This document shows positions 22,845 to 38,879 of a DNA stretch of 64,000 nt, one piece after another. This DNA is from Echiichthys vipera (lineage: Eukaryota > Chordata > Actinopteri > Perciformes > Trachinidae), in NCBI GenBank assembly GCA_963691815.1, contig OY829652.1, positions 17,400,079 to 17,464,078 of the forward strand, in the 5' to 3' direction. The notes under the pieces are model-generated. The model was not told the DNA's origin, did no database searches, and saw nothing but the letters and a program-made list of their open reading frames with translations. A program made the translations under genes and the position numbers. The stretch's first letter is position 1. Each line of letters opens with the position of its first letter.

Positions 22845-23575
22845 GCCAAATGCATAAATAATGTGTATGTACAAAAAACAGGCGTACGCCTTTTCCCAGA
22901 CACCAACTAGTATTAATAAAAGGGAGAATGTGCGGTGAGAATGGGCACACTTCACACAAACTTCAGAAGGCAGATAGACAGTTTTAGCTGAGATAGCTGC
23001 GCGTGAAGCGATGTGGATATTGAATATATAAGAGAGATGGGAAACACTGGCTACAAGGCGCTCTGTAAAATGTCAATCAAAGGCACATTTATACATTTAA
23101 TTAAAATTATTTATGAATGATGAATTTCATCACTTTATATTTGAGCCATCATCTTCCTGTTAACGATCATTTAATTTCATCCTGAATTGTGAAGCACTTT
23201 CAGTCTGTTTCAACATGATGAAATAATCATTAATCATCCTTGTAATGTTTAATGATGATTATGATTTAGATTTTACCTCAATGACGTTTCACAGAAACGT
23301 GTTAAATCAGCGGTACAGATGCTGACAGCAGCACTGCAGAACCTCACACACTGTGACAGTGTGAAATTTCACTTTACCATATTTATCATTAAACTGCTGA
23401 TAATTGGTTGTGCAGCACAAAACTTTTGATATGCAAACAGGGTTTAAGTACATGTCTACATCCATTTATGGCTAACTGTGGTTGTGATAAAAGGAGGCTC
23501 ATTCATATGCGCCCAGCTCTTCAATGATTGAGATTTATAAAACAGAATCAGGCATACTTAGGGCTTTATAAATCT
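22845..23575. mobile_element. Possible non-autonomous DNA-element relic
   Basis: The left part (GGGCCAAATGCATAAATAAT, then ACAGGCGTACGCCTTTTCCC) and the right part (ATATGCGCCCAGCTCTTCAA, then GATTTATAAAACAGAATCAG) resemble the two ends of a repeat I associate with fish genomes. The inverted termini are weak, and no target duplication was found. Confidence 0.35.
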
Positions 23576-23579
23576 GACG

Positions 23580-23606
23580 AAAATAATAATAATAATAATA
23601 ATAATC
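23580..23606. repeat. (AAT)n microsatellite
   Basis: About nine AAT units, directly left of a dispersed repeat (23607-23850). Confidence 0.9.
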
Positions 23607-23850
23607 ATCTTCATCATCTTTAACAGCTTGTCCCTAACGGGGTTGCAGGGGGCTGGAGCTGATCCAAGCTCACATTGGGCGCAAGCTGGGGTACACCCTG
23701 GACAGGATGCCAGTCTATCACAGGGCACACAGAGACAAACAGAGAGAGAAAACCATTCACACTTACAGGCAATTTAGAGTCATCAATTAACCCAACACAT
23801 GCATGTCTTTGGATTGTGGGAGGAAGCAGGGATGGGAAGAACATGGCGAA
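23607..23850. mobile_element. Vertebrate dispersed repeat fragment (possible LINE 3' region)
   Basis: Contains the landmarks GGCTGGAGCTGATCCAAGCT, GGGGTACACCCTGGACAGGA, ATTTAGAGTCATCAATTAAC and TTGGATTGTGGGAGGAAGC. This is a text-book abundant vertebrate repeat often found in fish introns. Its exact Repbase family is not certain to me. Confidence 0.7.
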
Positions 23851-26495
23851 AAAGTCAGATCCTTAAAACAGATTCATCAGGGTGTCTTTGAGGACACAAT
23901 TACTGTATAACATTCGGTATTTTGCGTTTGCGTCAGTAAAAATAATCCAATAATATAATAGATCTATAGCACTATGTAATAGGCCATTCTACAGTACTTG
24001 CAGCACTATTTATTATTGTTAAATTATTACTTTTACTTAAGGATCTGTAACTCTTCAACCACTTGTGAGGTTTAAGTATGCTGAGCACCTACACATACAT
24101 TCCTCATCTGATAAATGGCTAGGATTACATTACATTTTTGATTAATTGCTCAGTCTTTGTGTGATCACTGCTTCCAATCAAATGCAGACAAACAAAGGTC
24201 AAAGGGAATTAGCCCCCCGCCATCTAAAAATAAGCTGCTTTAATCAGGTTGCAGATGGCCTGATAAGCAGCGGGGTGGCATTACGCCGGTCATGTGGCGT
24301 AGCTGAGGCGTGTCAGCGATAGCATCTGCATCTTGTCTCTAAAGGTGCCAATGTGTCTTTCATGCCAGGTGAGTGTGCTGTCACATCCAGATTCCAGATG
24401 TGGTGGGGTGGAGGGGGCCAAACGCCAAAGTCTGTGTTTATATTGGCTGGGGTGTAAAAAGAAGTGTTTTCCCTCGGACACGCGTTCACATGCACCAGCC
24501 ATGACTGGTGACAAACGTTAGGTTTGAGTGCGAGATAGCGCTGATGTCTGCCAGCGGAGCCTACATTTCAGTCTCTTTATCTCCTGAGCCTTCTGCTGAT
24601 AATTACAGCCGTCCCTTCTCTCGCACTCGGTCACACCAAAGCTGCCAGTCTGTGCAGCTCGAGCCAGAGGAATTATCACCCAGGCCATCGCAAAACAGAG
24701 TACGCCAAGGTCAGGCCCTGTGTTCAATTTCACTTTTGATTCCAGTCCACCTTTCTTTCTCCTCTACCACTTATCCACTCCTCCCTCCCAGCCCACCCAC
24801 GCTGTCGCTTGTTGAATTTCACTCCAGGGCTAACCTCTATTTCCAGGACAACCAGCGCCTTGACACTCATTCATTTCCAATCCTGCAGAGTGGTTGGCTG
24901 AATGGAAATTGACGATTCAATTTTTGGAATGAAACTCAAGAGTCCTTTTGGAATTGACTCTTCCCTCGTGCTCTCCCCTCTCCTCCTGCTTGGGTGCCCG
25001 TTCTGCCCCCTCCCCACCACCACTTGCTATCTTCGTCCTGGTCCGTTGAATTCAACCAATTTCTCCGCTTGTATGGAGACGTGGGCGAGATGGCTACAGC
25101 AAAGCGCAGTTTTACCACGCCCTGCAGCTCCCACCAACTTCTCTCAGACACCTTTTTCTCCATGCCTGCTCTCTCTCATCTCTAAACTGCCATCAAAAAC
25201 AAGCAAACACTTAAAGCCAAAGGGTTTATTTTCAGTATTGCTCCCAGCTGGATGTTGGGTGGCAAATTAAAAATGATCTATGCAAATGTAATTTCGCTGT
25301 GTGTCATCCAACACAGCCAATTAATGAGTGAGCTTCTCCAACCCAACTATAAATTAACAAGGCTAGATATAATAGCTAGATTAATGTGTTTTTCTGGCAC
25401 TTGCCTAATTGCTTGAAGACTCCAGTGGGGTTAGTGTGAGCTGCCTCATTTTTACATTTGATAGAGTGATTTAAGACAGAGAGGGATAAACGCCTGCATC
25501 AACTCTATTTATCATTTATATGAACTCTCCCCTATTGTTTTTTATTGAGGGGAATGCGTGATGAAAGTGATGTGGAAAGATATTTTGCCCTCGGGGAACT
25601 TATATCTACTTCAGCAGAAATAACTAGCATCAGTTGTTGGATTGAGTTCCGTCTGAAGGACGGCATTAACTTCAGTAAGACTTATGAATTTATTAATGGA
25701 AACAAATCAACAAGTGGTCTGAAGGACATATGTGCAAGGATTGTGAATCTGGAAATGAGAGCTCAAGGCAGAGAAAAAACATGTTACATAGAGAGAGAAA
25801 AGTGCAGCGTAAGAGGTAAGTGAGACAGAGAGGATGAGTAAACGTCTGTCTCAGCCAGAAAAAGGGGAAAAAAAGAGTGATGGTGAGAAAGACAGAAAAC
25901 ACGCTCCAGGGTCCAAAATAGCACATCACCAACAAGGAGGCCTTTTGTTTTGCCCCTCTTAACCGATTGTTCTCTTCGCTGAGGGTGAGAACTCTAATCC
26001 GCTGTGGAAAGAGGAGTTGGGAGGATTTACTCTAAGTATCCTTATTATTAGTGTGAATTCACTGATATGGAGAGGGATGAGTGGGTAACGGGGGAGGGGA
26101 GAAGGTAGAGGGCAGAATGAACAAGGAGGAAAAGAAGAGCAGCAGGAGGGGCGTTGTGTATTCTGAATACACTGTAGTTGCCATATGAATCTTTAATACG
26201 GGGCTTAATGGTGAGGGAGGGAGAGAGAGAGAGTATAACGACAGTGAAGTAAAAGGAAGAGGAATCTCCGAGGAGGTTACTGAGCTCTGCGTATCACAAC
26301 ACTCCTGATAAGTGCCAGCCTCCCAGGATCAAACCTAATTCTCCACAGCTCCAGTGCCACCCCAGAGTCCCTTTCAGACACAGGAAAAGGTGGCAAAGGA
26401 CAGACTTTCCTATGTCTTCAAAAAATAAACAGAGACATGCCTGATGTTCTGATAAAAATGGTTAAAGGATGTTTCCAGGTGATACATTTCTTAAT

Positions 26496-26526
26496 TGGCC
26501 AAGCTTCCCTGCTGGAAGCTTGGCCA
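26496..26526. repeat. Perfect 13-bp-arm palindrome with 5-nt loop
   Basis: TGGCCAAGCTTCC, then CTGCT, then GGAAGCTTGGCCA. The arms are exact reverse complements. TTGGCCAA-like halves resemble NF-I half sites; no function is implied. Confidence 0.9.
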
Positions 26527-28634
26527 TGGTACATCTTTTTAATTACACGCACAAGACCCTAATTAGTTGTATCTGTTGTACCAGAGGCTAACGTGCACCC
26601 AATTAGACAGAAATCAAAAGGATGGTACAGCGAAACGGGGGGAATGTGCGTTTCTTTGTTCATGCACAGAATTCATCAAATAATAGAGGAAAGTCAAGAC
26701 AACGCTTAACTTCCCAAGTTGCTGATGTCATGATCACCCCTGCTATCTTTAAACTAATTAAATACATTTTCTCATGTTAGTGCTTGAGCGGGTGGCTGCC
26801 TCACTTGTCAGTTGCTCCATCTCTTTGTCTCGCTCACTGATGATAATCGCTAAAGTGGAAAAATCATTTGTTCCATGATGAAGGCTAAAACAACACAGCT
26901 CATTATTTTGGAATTTGTGCAACAGTTTGTGGATCAACAAAGCACAGTGTTCAGAGTCAAATCCAACGGCTGGTTGCCATGAAAAACAATAAAAAGAAGA
27001 GCCTGACTGTCCGAAGTGCAGTAATGATAGCACAAATGCTGCTTCCCTGTAAAGAAGGGATGATGCTCAGTGATATTTTAATAGAGGAGTCTTGGGGGTG
27101 CTGCTGTTGCACTATGGTAACTAATTGTTAAACAGGCCCTAAGGGGAGAGGAGATATCGCCTAGCAAGGAACATGTCCCATGAAAGCTTAGAGCTGGAAT
27201 TTTTCAAGAGCATCTATGAAATAATTTCCCAAATGTCATGATGAACAACATGGGTAAACAAAAAACAGCAGATCGACCACTTTGGAAACACAACCACATC
27301 AAAGCCTTCTCCACATCCCCCAAATGAGCAGCTCCTTCCTTCCTCAGTGAGGCACAACAATACTGGAAACTACCACATCTACGGCAGGTTCTCCCAAAAA
27401 CTTTAACATTTTGCATGGAAAGCGTTTTACTCCCTCTCTTGCATGAATATACCGCATTTCAGAGAGCATATAATGGTCTCCTTGGGAAGCACTACAGCAG
27501 AGTCGGTGGGAGACTGCTTTTCAGAGCATGTAGCGTTTCATCTCCGCATGTTCCCCTGTTAGATGTTAAAACTCCCATCAGTCAATGGTAAGCACCCAGA
27601 GTGCATTATAGAATTAGCTGTGGCAAAATGGCATCCTGTGTTGTTTTTCTCTAGCTATGACTACAGGCCGAAAGTACACTTAGCTAGCGAGTTTTATCCA
27701 TGTTCAGACCTGTTTCTTATATACGTCTTGAGGGATCAGATCACAAATGGACTTTTAAAAACTTATTTTTCTTTGCTCTCCTGTACAGATCACCGCAGAT
27801 AGACATCCTCATTTATAGGTTAATACAACAGAAAGAGAGAAGAGAAGTTTGTAAGAGAGAAAAGTTACGGCCATACAGACCAAACTTTTCTCACCTTTAT
27901 GTACTAATGGTTTATGTAAGAGTAACAACTCAAATTCACACACAACACAACAATTACAAAAATCTTTCATTAAAATATATATAGGCTATTTATATGTAAA
28001 TGGAAAGGATGTACACATGTAGTTACATACGGAGCTGGTAAGTGAAATCAGATCGCAGGTGCTCACTGAAGAGACATTTGGAGACACACTCTGCTACCAG
28101 GTGTGAACAGACATACTGAGTGCTGTCCACTTGTGGTGTTAAAAACCAGGTGAGAACAGGCCCAATGTTTCTACATATAGAAACGACTTGTCAGAACTCT
28201 TCAGCCTTGTTTGATCAGGCAAGGTGGAGTATGTGCTGTTATCATGAAGTACACATAAATAGGTAGCCGCACAGATGCACATGAGGGAGTGCAAAGGTGG
28301 TTATGCTAATAATGAGTGCCATCTGGTGGAGCTGGTCTATTTCCTTGATTGGTTCTATTCTACCTCTGCAGGAAAAGTGCCAGTCTTATAATCTGGCAAT
28401 CCACATCCCAAATAGTCCCTGACAAGTCACATCTGAGTGGTGGGAGCAAGCGAATGGAGGGATGACATGGTTGTTGTGGTGGTGATGTGGTGGTTTAACT
28501 ACTGATTGTTACCATGGCAATGGTAGACCAAGGATCAGGAGGTGAGATGGCATGGCGTGCAGCTCTTGATAGCTGCGTGAGGCCACACGTGGGAGATATT
28601 CCCAAGGTTTATAATCACCGTCAGCCGAAAGCTC

Positions 28635-32649
<4,015 letters not shown>

Positions 32650-33164
32650 GGGTGCACTCTCACTGTCCATCCGTACCGCGCCCAAGCACGTTTCACGGCT
32701 AAAGTCGAGTTCGTTGTGACCAACCACGGCCCGTTTGGGAGAGGTGGGCTTTTGTAAAGCACGTTTGCACATGTACAAGCACGAGCGTGCACACGTACAC
32801 GTGCACGTTTTGACGTCATTTTATGTGCGCCTGTTCAGACATAGAAAAGAAGAAGGACGGATCATGCACGAACATTTAAAACAATGGCGGCGAAAGGTTC
32901 ATGTTGGTGTGATGCGGAGGGGGACAAGACGCACAAAAACTCAGAGGTCTATGGAAAGATTTGTAAACAAAGCGACGCATCGCGATGACGTCAATCAAAG
33001 CGTGTGACGTGTTACGGTGTGATGACTTATAGGAAGGAAAGAAGCATTCGCGCGAGGCACAGGCAGTGTGAGTACAAATGGGCCTGGGGCGCGGGGGAGA
33101 GGGAGGGGGGGACAAGTACCCTAAAGCACGGGGCACGGTACGGATGGACAGTGTGAGTGCGCCC
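32650..33164 (+). mobile_element. Inverted-repeat MITE-like element, copy B (internally deleted)
   Basis: Same family and orientation as copy A. The left end is GGGTGCACTCTCACTGTCC and the right end GGACAGTGTGAGTGCGCCC. Compared with copy A it lacks a 48-bp block between GCGGAGG and GGACAAGACG and a shorter block near the first TGACGTCA. Flanks are AAA and TTA, so no target duplication is visible. TGACGTCA occurs at 32811-32818 and 32986-32993. Confidence 0.85.
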
Positions 33165-34616
33165 TTAGACACGGGAGCAAAAAAGCTGTGGAATAATCAA
33201 TGTCTGTGGACCTTTGTTGACAGAATAATCAGTGGGTGGAGTGCTTCCTGTATGTTGTGTTTTTTGGGAGCTCCACAGGGATTAGTACAGTGCCTCATAT
33301 TATTCAAAGACCAAGAGAAAAATATGGTAAATGGTCCCGGAGGAGCAGAACCTCACAAACAAATTTGAGGTCAGAAATTGGGAGTTTACAGGCAAGGCTG
33401 AAGTGGAATTAATCACCTCTGCTTTGGTATAAACAGCTCAAGGAGTAAATTGTTCAAAGTCTGCAGGGTTTTACAGTTGAGTGGATACTCATCACCCTGA
33501 TTTCTCTTTCAAACTAATCACTCCAGACAGACTATGCTTTAAGAAGCCCCACATTTATTCTGAAGAGGTCTACTTCCCCATCATTTAATGTGGTGCATGG
33601 AGGCTTCAGCCGACCTGCTAGCGCAGATAGCGTAGAGGAAATTCTCCTATGGGAAAAAATAAATTGTCCAGCGGACCTAAACGCACCGTCATCGCTGTGA
33701 ATAGGGCAATGACAACTTCCATAGACCATTCCACTTTAGCACTTTTTAATGCATGTTAAGAGGAAGGGTTTGGTCAATTAAAATCCATATCACTTACTTC
33801 TTGTCTCCTGTGACTTGTAAAGGGAGTAGTGTTTTAAGGTGAAATATCAGTCATTAGCTCTACATCATCAAAAATGCATTAAGAGCTGGAAGAGTTCTAG
33901 CGCAACTAAAGATAGTTTTGCTAGCGAGATATATACTTAATGCAGTTTTAAAATAAAAAAAGGAGAGGAAATAGCAGGTACTGACACAAATTCAACCATG
34001 CAGGTGTCAACACTTGATTCACCACATACTTACATGGTTTCAAAATCCCCTCCAGTGCTGTTATTTCAAATAAATGACGATCAAACATCTTAATATCTTA
34101 GAGATACCCCATTATTTTTTGCCGTTCCAATCTCTTTAGCCAAATATTACATCGACTTGTGTCTTGCTTTTCTGGAGAGCCTCCACACAGAGTCAATAAA
34201 GTGTGTGCGTCTCTCGTATTACATCTAAGATAGCAAATGAGTGGGCTCCAGGGCCTCCCTCATCCACAACACATACTGTTGTTGTTTTTCCTCCTCGCTG
34301 GCAGTGACAAAGTGGAGCATTCCAAGTTTGCATCAACCAAGTCGGAGCTTTTTGAGAATGTCGATGGCAACACAGTGCCTTCTGCTTACGCAGTCCTTTG
34401 AGACAGAGTCCTCTAACTAAAACATCATAGAAAAAATACACGACAATTGTTTTTTGGTAAGCTCGAACAGATGGTAGGCCAGATAGCAACATATCACACT
34501 TCAAAAGGCTGGTTTTGTTGTATATTTCGTGGGCTCTGTTTATTGTTTGGCTTTGTTTACGACTTCAGAGATATTAAATCAAACAATGATTTCCTCACCT
34601 AATTAATCTTCGTTGT

Positions 34617-35350
34617 CATTGGTGGAAGAAGTATTCAGATCCTTCTACTTAAGAAATAATGCCACAATGTAAAAATTCTCAATTTTTAAGCTCTGCATTT
34701 AAAAATTGTACTTAAGTAAACATACATTAGTGTTATAAACAAGGAAATAATTTTCTGTCAATTAGTTGATCAGTTTATCGATTAGTTGATAAATTAATCA
34801 ACTAATCATCCCAGCTATAACTGATATCTAATCTTATATATTGCATTTCTTGATTGTCATAGCGTTGCTGAGTGAAACTGCTGCGACAAGATCTTCAATG
34901 CGACACTCACTGGATCCTTTAATCATCAACACAAACAGGGATGCCTTGTCCATTGTACTGCAGTTTTGCTGGCAGCCATTTCGCAAAATCTGGGTTGATT
35001 GAATAAAAAAAATGTGGCCGCGTTCGTCGGTAGCTTGGCAGGTTTGTGCAGGATGTGCCATGTTGCACTACTGACGTTCTCTCTGACCAATCAATAGTTG
35101 GCAGTGTTTTAACTTCACCTTCTAGAATCGGCTCAAGTCGCTTGGAACCTCGAGCGGGCGATCCCTAAAAAATAGCAGGTATTATCCACAACTTTGGCTA
35201 ATGGAAAGAATAACCGTGCTAATGTATAATGAACTGAACTGGACTGCTTGGTGGAAACACAACTTAAAATAATATAAAAATCAATATTGCAAATAAAAGT
35301 AAAGTACCTCAAATGTGTGCTTATGTACAGCACTTGAATAAATGTACCCA
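34617..35350. mobile_element. Dispersed fish repeat split by an inserted element
   Basis: The left half (GTGGAAGAAGTATTCAGATC, CTTCTACTTAAG, GTACTTAAGTAAACATACAT) and the right half (AAAGTAAAGTACCTCAAATG, GTACAGCACTTGAATAAATG) are the two parts of a common fish repeat. They are separated by about 540 bp (about 34740-35280) holding other repeat-like DNA: an ATCGATTAGTTGAT piece, GGTCAGAGAGAACGTCAG in inverse form, and an end near GGTGGAAACACAAC. Confidence 0.55.
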
Positions 35351-35439
35351 GCTACTTTCCTGGGTTCCAGTGGCTGTTGGCCTTCTTAACAATTGATAGC
35401 ACTGTGGTCACTTTAACTCTGTGTTTTCATCCAGTGTGG

Positions 35440-35636
35440 CACTGTTGCACTTAGTTGATTGATGATTGTTAATTGTTGTCCCATGTCATTCATGTAGTTG
35501 TGTATTCCATCTCTTTTTCTCTTTGTCATCGTGTGTGTCATTATTGTGCATTTTACTGTTGTTTTTGCTGCTGACTGTACTGCAAATTGCCTTCGGAGGA
35601 CAATAAAGATCTCTTGACTTGACTCTTGACTTTCGA
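35440..35636 (+). mobile_element. LINE/SINE-like 3' end with CTTGACT tail
   Basis: The terminal text CTGCAAATTGCCTTCGGAGG, then ACAATAAAGATCT and tandem CTTGACT units, fits a retroelement 3' end (stem, AATAAA and a simple repeat tail). Confidence 0.6.
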
Positions 35637-37018
35637 CCACTGCTTGTCGAATACCTTAATAATTAAACCAGGATCCCCTAAAGCATGACCACCTTTTGAC
35701 CAAAAGCTGAGCTTTTAATAAACACAGATGACAACCACAAATTACCAGTCATGAGAGCAAGATTAGCTAGAATAATTGGTAATTCTTAAAAATTGCTTGA
35801 TGAGAAGAGGAAGAAAATAGTTCTTGGCAATTTGGGAGACACCATCAATGTGAGGGAACAGATAAAGAAAGTCTTGAAGTCGATTGACCCTGCACATTTC
35901 TAAACCCCACACATGACCGACCATGGGTTCTTTCAATTCATCATTCCAACCAATTACACTTGCAGGGAAAGCGCCTACCGTACAAAAGATAGTCCAAGTC
36001 CAATTTTTCTCTGCCTTTCTTTTACCCCCCACTTTCTCAGTACGATGCATTTCCAACCATCAGACAAGGCCGGGGCAAAGTGCATATTTGAAAGAATCTA
36101 TAGTGTGGGCTTTGATGGGAAAAAGAAACAGTGGGGAGGAAAAGTAAGCTCAACTCAGAGCTATCTCGCTCCCTTTGATCAGGAGTAACGGTGGATTAGA
36201 AAGGATTCCCCAGAAGTTTCCACTTAATTCGCATAACATTTTATAAACCCACCAGGAAGCCTACTCTCAAGGTCAGATTAGACTACATGCCCCCACTCTA
36301 GAGGCTTTTTCGCCTTGGACTAAATTTCTCGACAGTATTAGGTCTATAACAGTGGGTCAGTATGATTTTCACTTCACAAAAATAAAGCAAAAAGAAACCA
36401 TTTATCTTTGGCTTTGGTCTCATTCCTTTCCCTGTGATAGATACTGCAGCACTGAACCAAGCAGGTCAACTTTACCATTGTTTGTTAGGTGAGGATTTCT
36501 AAGCGAGACTCAGACAGAGTGACAAGAGAGAAACATTTCTCCAGGCATGTTAACTATTGAGAACTGTGATGTTTTCTGCCGACAAAAGCCCTCCAGCCTC
36601 TTTTGAACTTTAAGTGTCACATCTCTAGAAACAATTTGAAATTGTGTTGGGAATGGGTTTGTGTGTGTGAGTGTATGTTTGTCCTCTGAGGCTAGAGTAT
36701 TATGTCTGTGGGGGTGGACTGATGACACAAGCATGCAGACTCCGTTTTTGTGTCGTCAATCAACTTCGCGTACAGTAAATGATTTTTCAACAAGCTTCGG
36801 GGTGATGGATAATCAGAATGAAAGGGTGGGCTGAGTACTCCTCTCCTAGTTTTTCAATGGATGGCAGAGAGGAAGGTCCCTACATCCCCGCACTCTTGTT
36901 GTGCTGTGCACGTTTTCCCATTTGGGCGCTAACGTTAAACGTAGTGCCCTCGGCCAAAGTGATGATAGATACCCCCTTCTGGCAGCTTCCCTTGTTTCAA
37001 AAGGAGCACTATGGATAA

Positions 37019-37039
37019 GGGGGGGGGGGGGGGGGGGGG
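37019..37039 (+). repeat. G21 homopolymer run
   Basis: Twenty-one consecutive G residues followed by TCTGGGGAC. Other G or C runs are at 14696-14709 (14), 32032-32044 (C13), 54208-54224 (17) and 58523-58543 (21). Confidence 0.95.
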
Positions 37040-38250
37040 TCTGGGGACAGCAGCCCCATGTCGAATGAGAAGCTGCCAAATGGAACCTCCACGGCTCTTC
37101 ATCAGGGCCGGTGGTCCTGAAGGGGTGGCTGCTCCAGGCAAATGCTAAGATCTGCAAGCCAGGCAACACATCTGTGCAGCTGGGTTCCCTCTGTGGTATG
37201 AAGCATACAAACCCTCCAGCAAGTAGAGGCATGTGAGTCGGGGAGAAAGAGAGAAATACAGAAGGAAAACAGAGACAGTCAGAAAAAGAGGGAAGTGGGG
37301 AGTATGTGAGGCTTCTGACTTCAAATACTGAAACCAAAAACTTTGTCCCCCCCTAAAACCAAAAAGCAGCCCTCCAATGGTGAAGGTGCCAAAGAAATGC
37401 ATAGCAAATCTCCATGGTAATTCTCCCTCTGCAATCATTCTTCCTGTCTCTCTACAGCTGTATTGCTCACACAGTTTGTCTCTATCTATTTTCATTCAGG
37501 CATAATTAAGGCCCACTGTTTATATTCTTGATCGTCAATTAAGATGATTCACAGTCTGGCGCCAAGACTTTTTCACTTGATGCTGCTGTCGTCGCAGCAT
37601 CCCTGTCTCACTGTTGATCCATAGGAGGAATTTATTCTGACCTGATGCAGCAAGTTTGTGCTGACATTTGCTTTACTTATGATGCTGTTTGCATCCCCTT
37701 TCAACCATGTTCATTTCTGCTTTGCAAGTGACCCTTACATTCTATTGTCATCAAACCTCTTCGAATATTTAGCACAATGTAGCCGAGCTGCTTCCCCCAA
37801 ACAATGCATTAAACATAAAAGCCAAATTAAAAGAAGGTTTCCCACACACATTTTTGATGTTGACAGAATTTTCATGTGGGAATTACCGGCAGACAAAGAT
37901 TTTGGTTTGGAAATATACAGTATATTTACTTCATCATTCTTTTTTGTTTTTTGGTGGGAGTGGAATATCTCACACAATGCCAAAGCTAGCAAAGGCCTGG
38001 GCCAAATGTCCAAGACTTGCTTATGGCAACAAGGCTTTTAATCTTCAGGCAGCTGCAGAAAACTCCCATGTCTGAGACTTTCCATAAGGTTGTTTCTGGA
38101 TATCCATGTTATGCACACTGCAGAAACACAGTTTGCATTTTATGTTTATGTGATGTCTGAATAACTTGAAGTCTATATTTCAAGAACTAATAACCAGACA
38201 CTGCCTGAAATTGTGCTGCCCTTATTTGTATGACCAACCTTAATACATTA

Positions 38251-38879
38251 GGGCACACTCACACTGTCCATCCGCACCGTGCCCCGGGCTTTAGGGTACT
38301 TGTCCCCCCTCCCTCTCCCCCCGCGCCCCAGGCCCGTTTGTACTCACACTGCCAGGGCCTGGGCCTCGTGCAAATGCTTCTTGCTGTCCAACGTCATCAC
38401 GCCGTAACATGTCACACGCATTGATTGACGTCATCGCGATGCGTCGCTTTGTTTACAAATCTTTCCATAGACCTCGGAGTTATTGTGCATCTTTTCGACT
38501 GTTCTTTAATATTTTCATCCGACCAAAATCTGCACTAAACACTCCACCTCCGCATCAGACCAACGTGAACCTTTCGCCGCCATTGTTGTTGTTGTTAAAT
38601 GTCCGCGCATGGTCCGTCCTTCTAATTTCTATGTCCGAACAGGCGCACATAAAGGACATCAGAACCGCCATAGGCCTCGTGCTCGTACACGTTGCGCACG
38701 CTCGTGCTCGTACATGTACAAACGGGCTCTACAAAAGCCCACCTCTCTCAGGCGGGCCGTGGACGGCCCGCTGTCCGCAGTTATGCGCGGAGCGGGTGCA
38801 CTCACACTGCTCAAACACACTAGGCTTTAGCTGAAAAAACGGGTTTGGCCCGGTGCGGAAGGACAGTGTGAGTGCACCC
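38251..38879 (-). mobile_element. Inverted-repeat MITE-like element, copy C
   Basis: Same family as copies A and B but inverted. Ends are GGGCACACTCACACTGTCC and, inverted, GGACAGTGTGAGTGCACCC. Flanks are TTA and TAA. TGACGTCA is at 38426-38433. Internal decayed copies of the terminal motif (for example ACTCACACTG followed by CAGGGCC near 38345) suggest a composite origin. Confidence 0.87.

Larger units (their letters stand above)
33165..38250. other. Non-coding stretch with nested repeats and a G21 run
   Basis: Holds the interrupted repeat 34617-35350, a LINE-like 3' end (35440-35636) and a 21-base G run at 37019-37039. No gene is supported. Confidence 0.5.
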
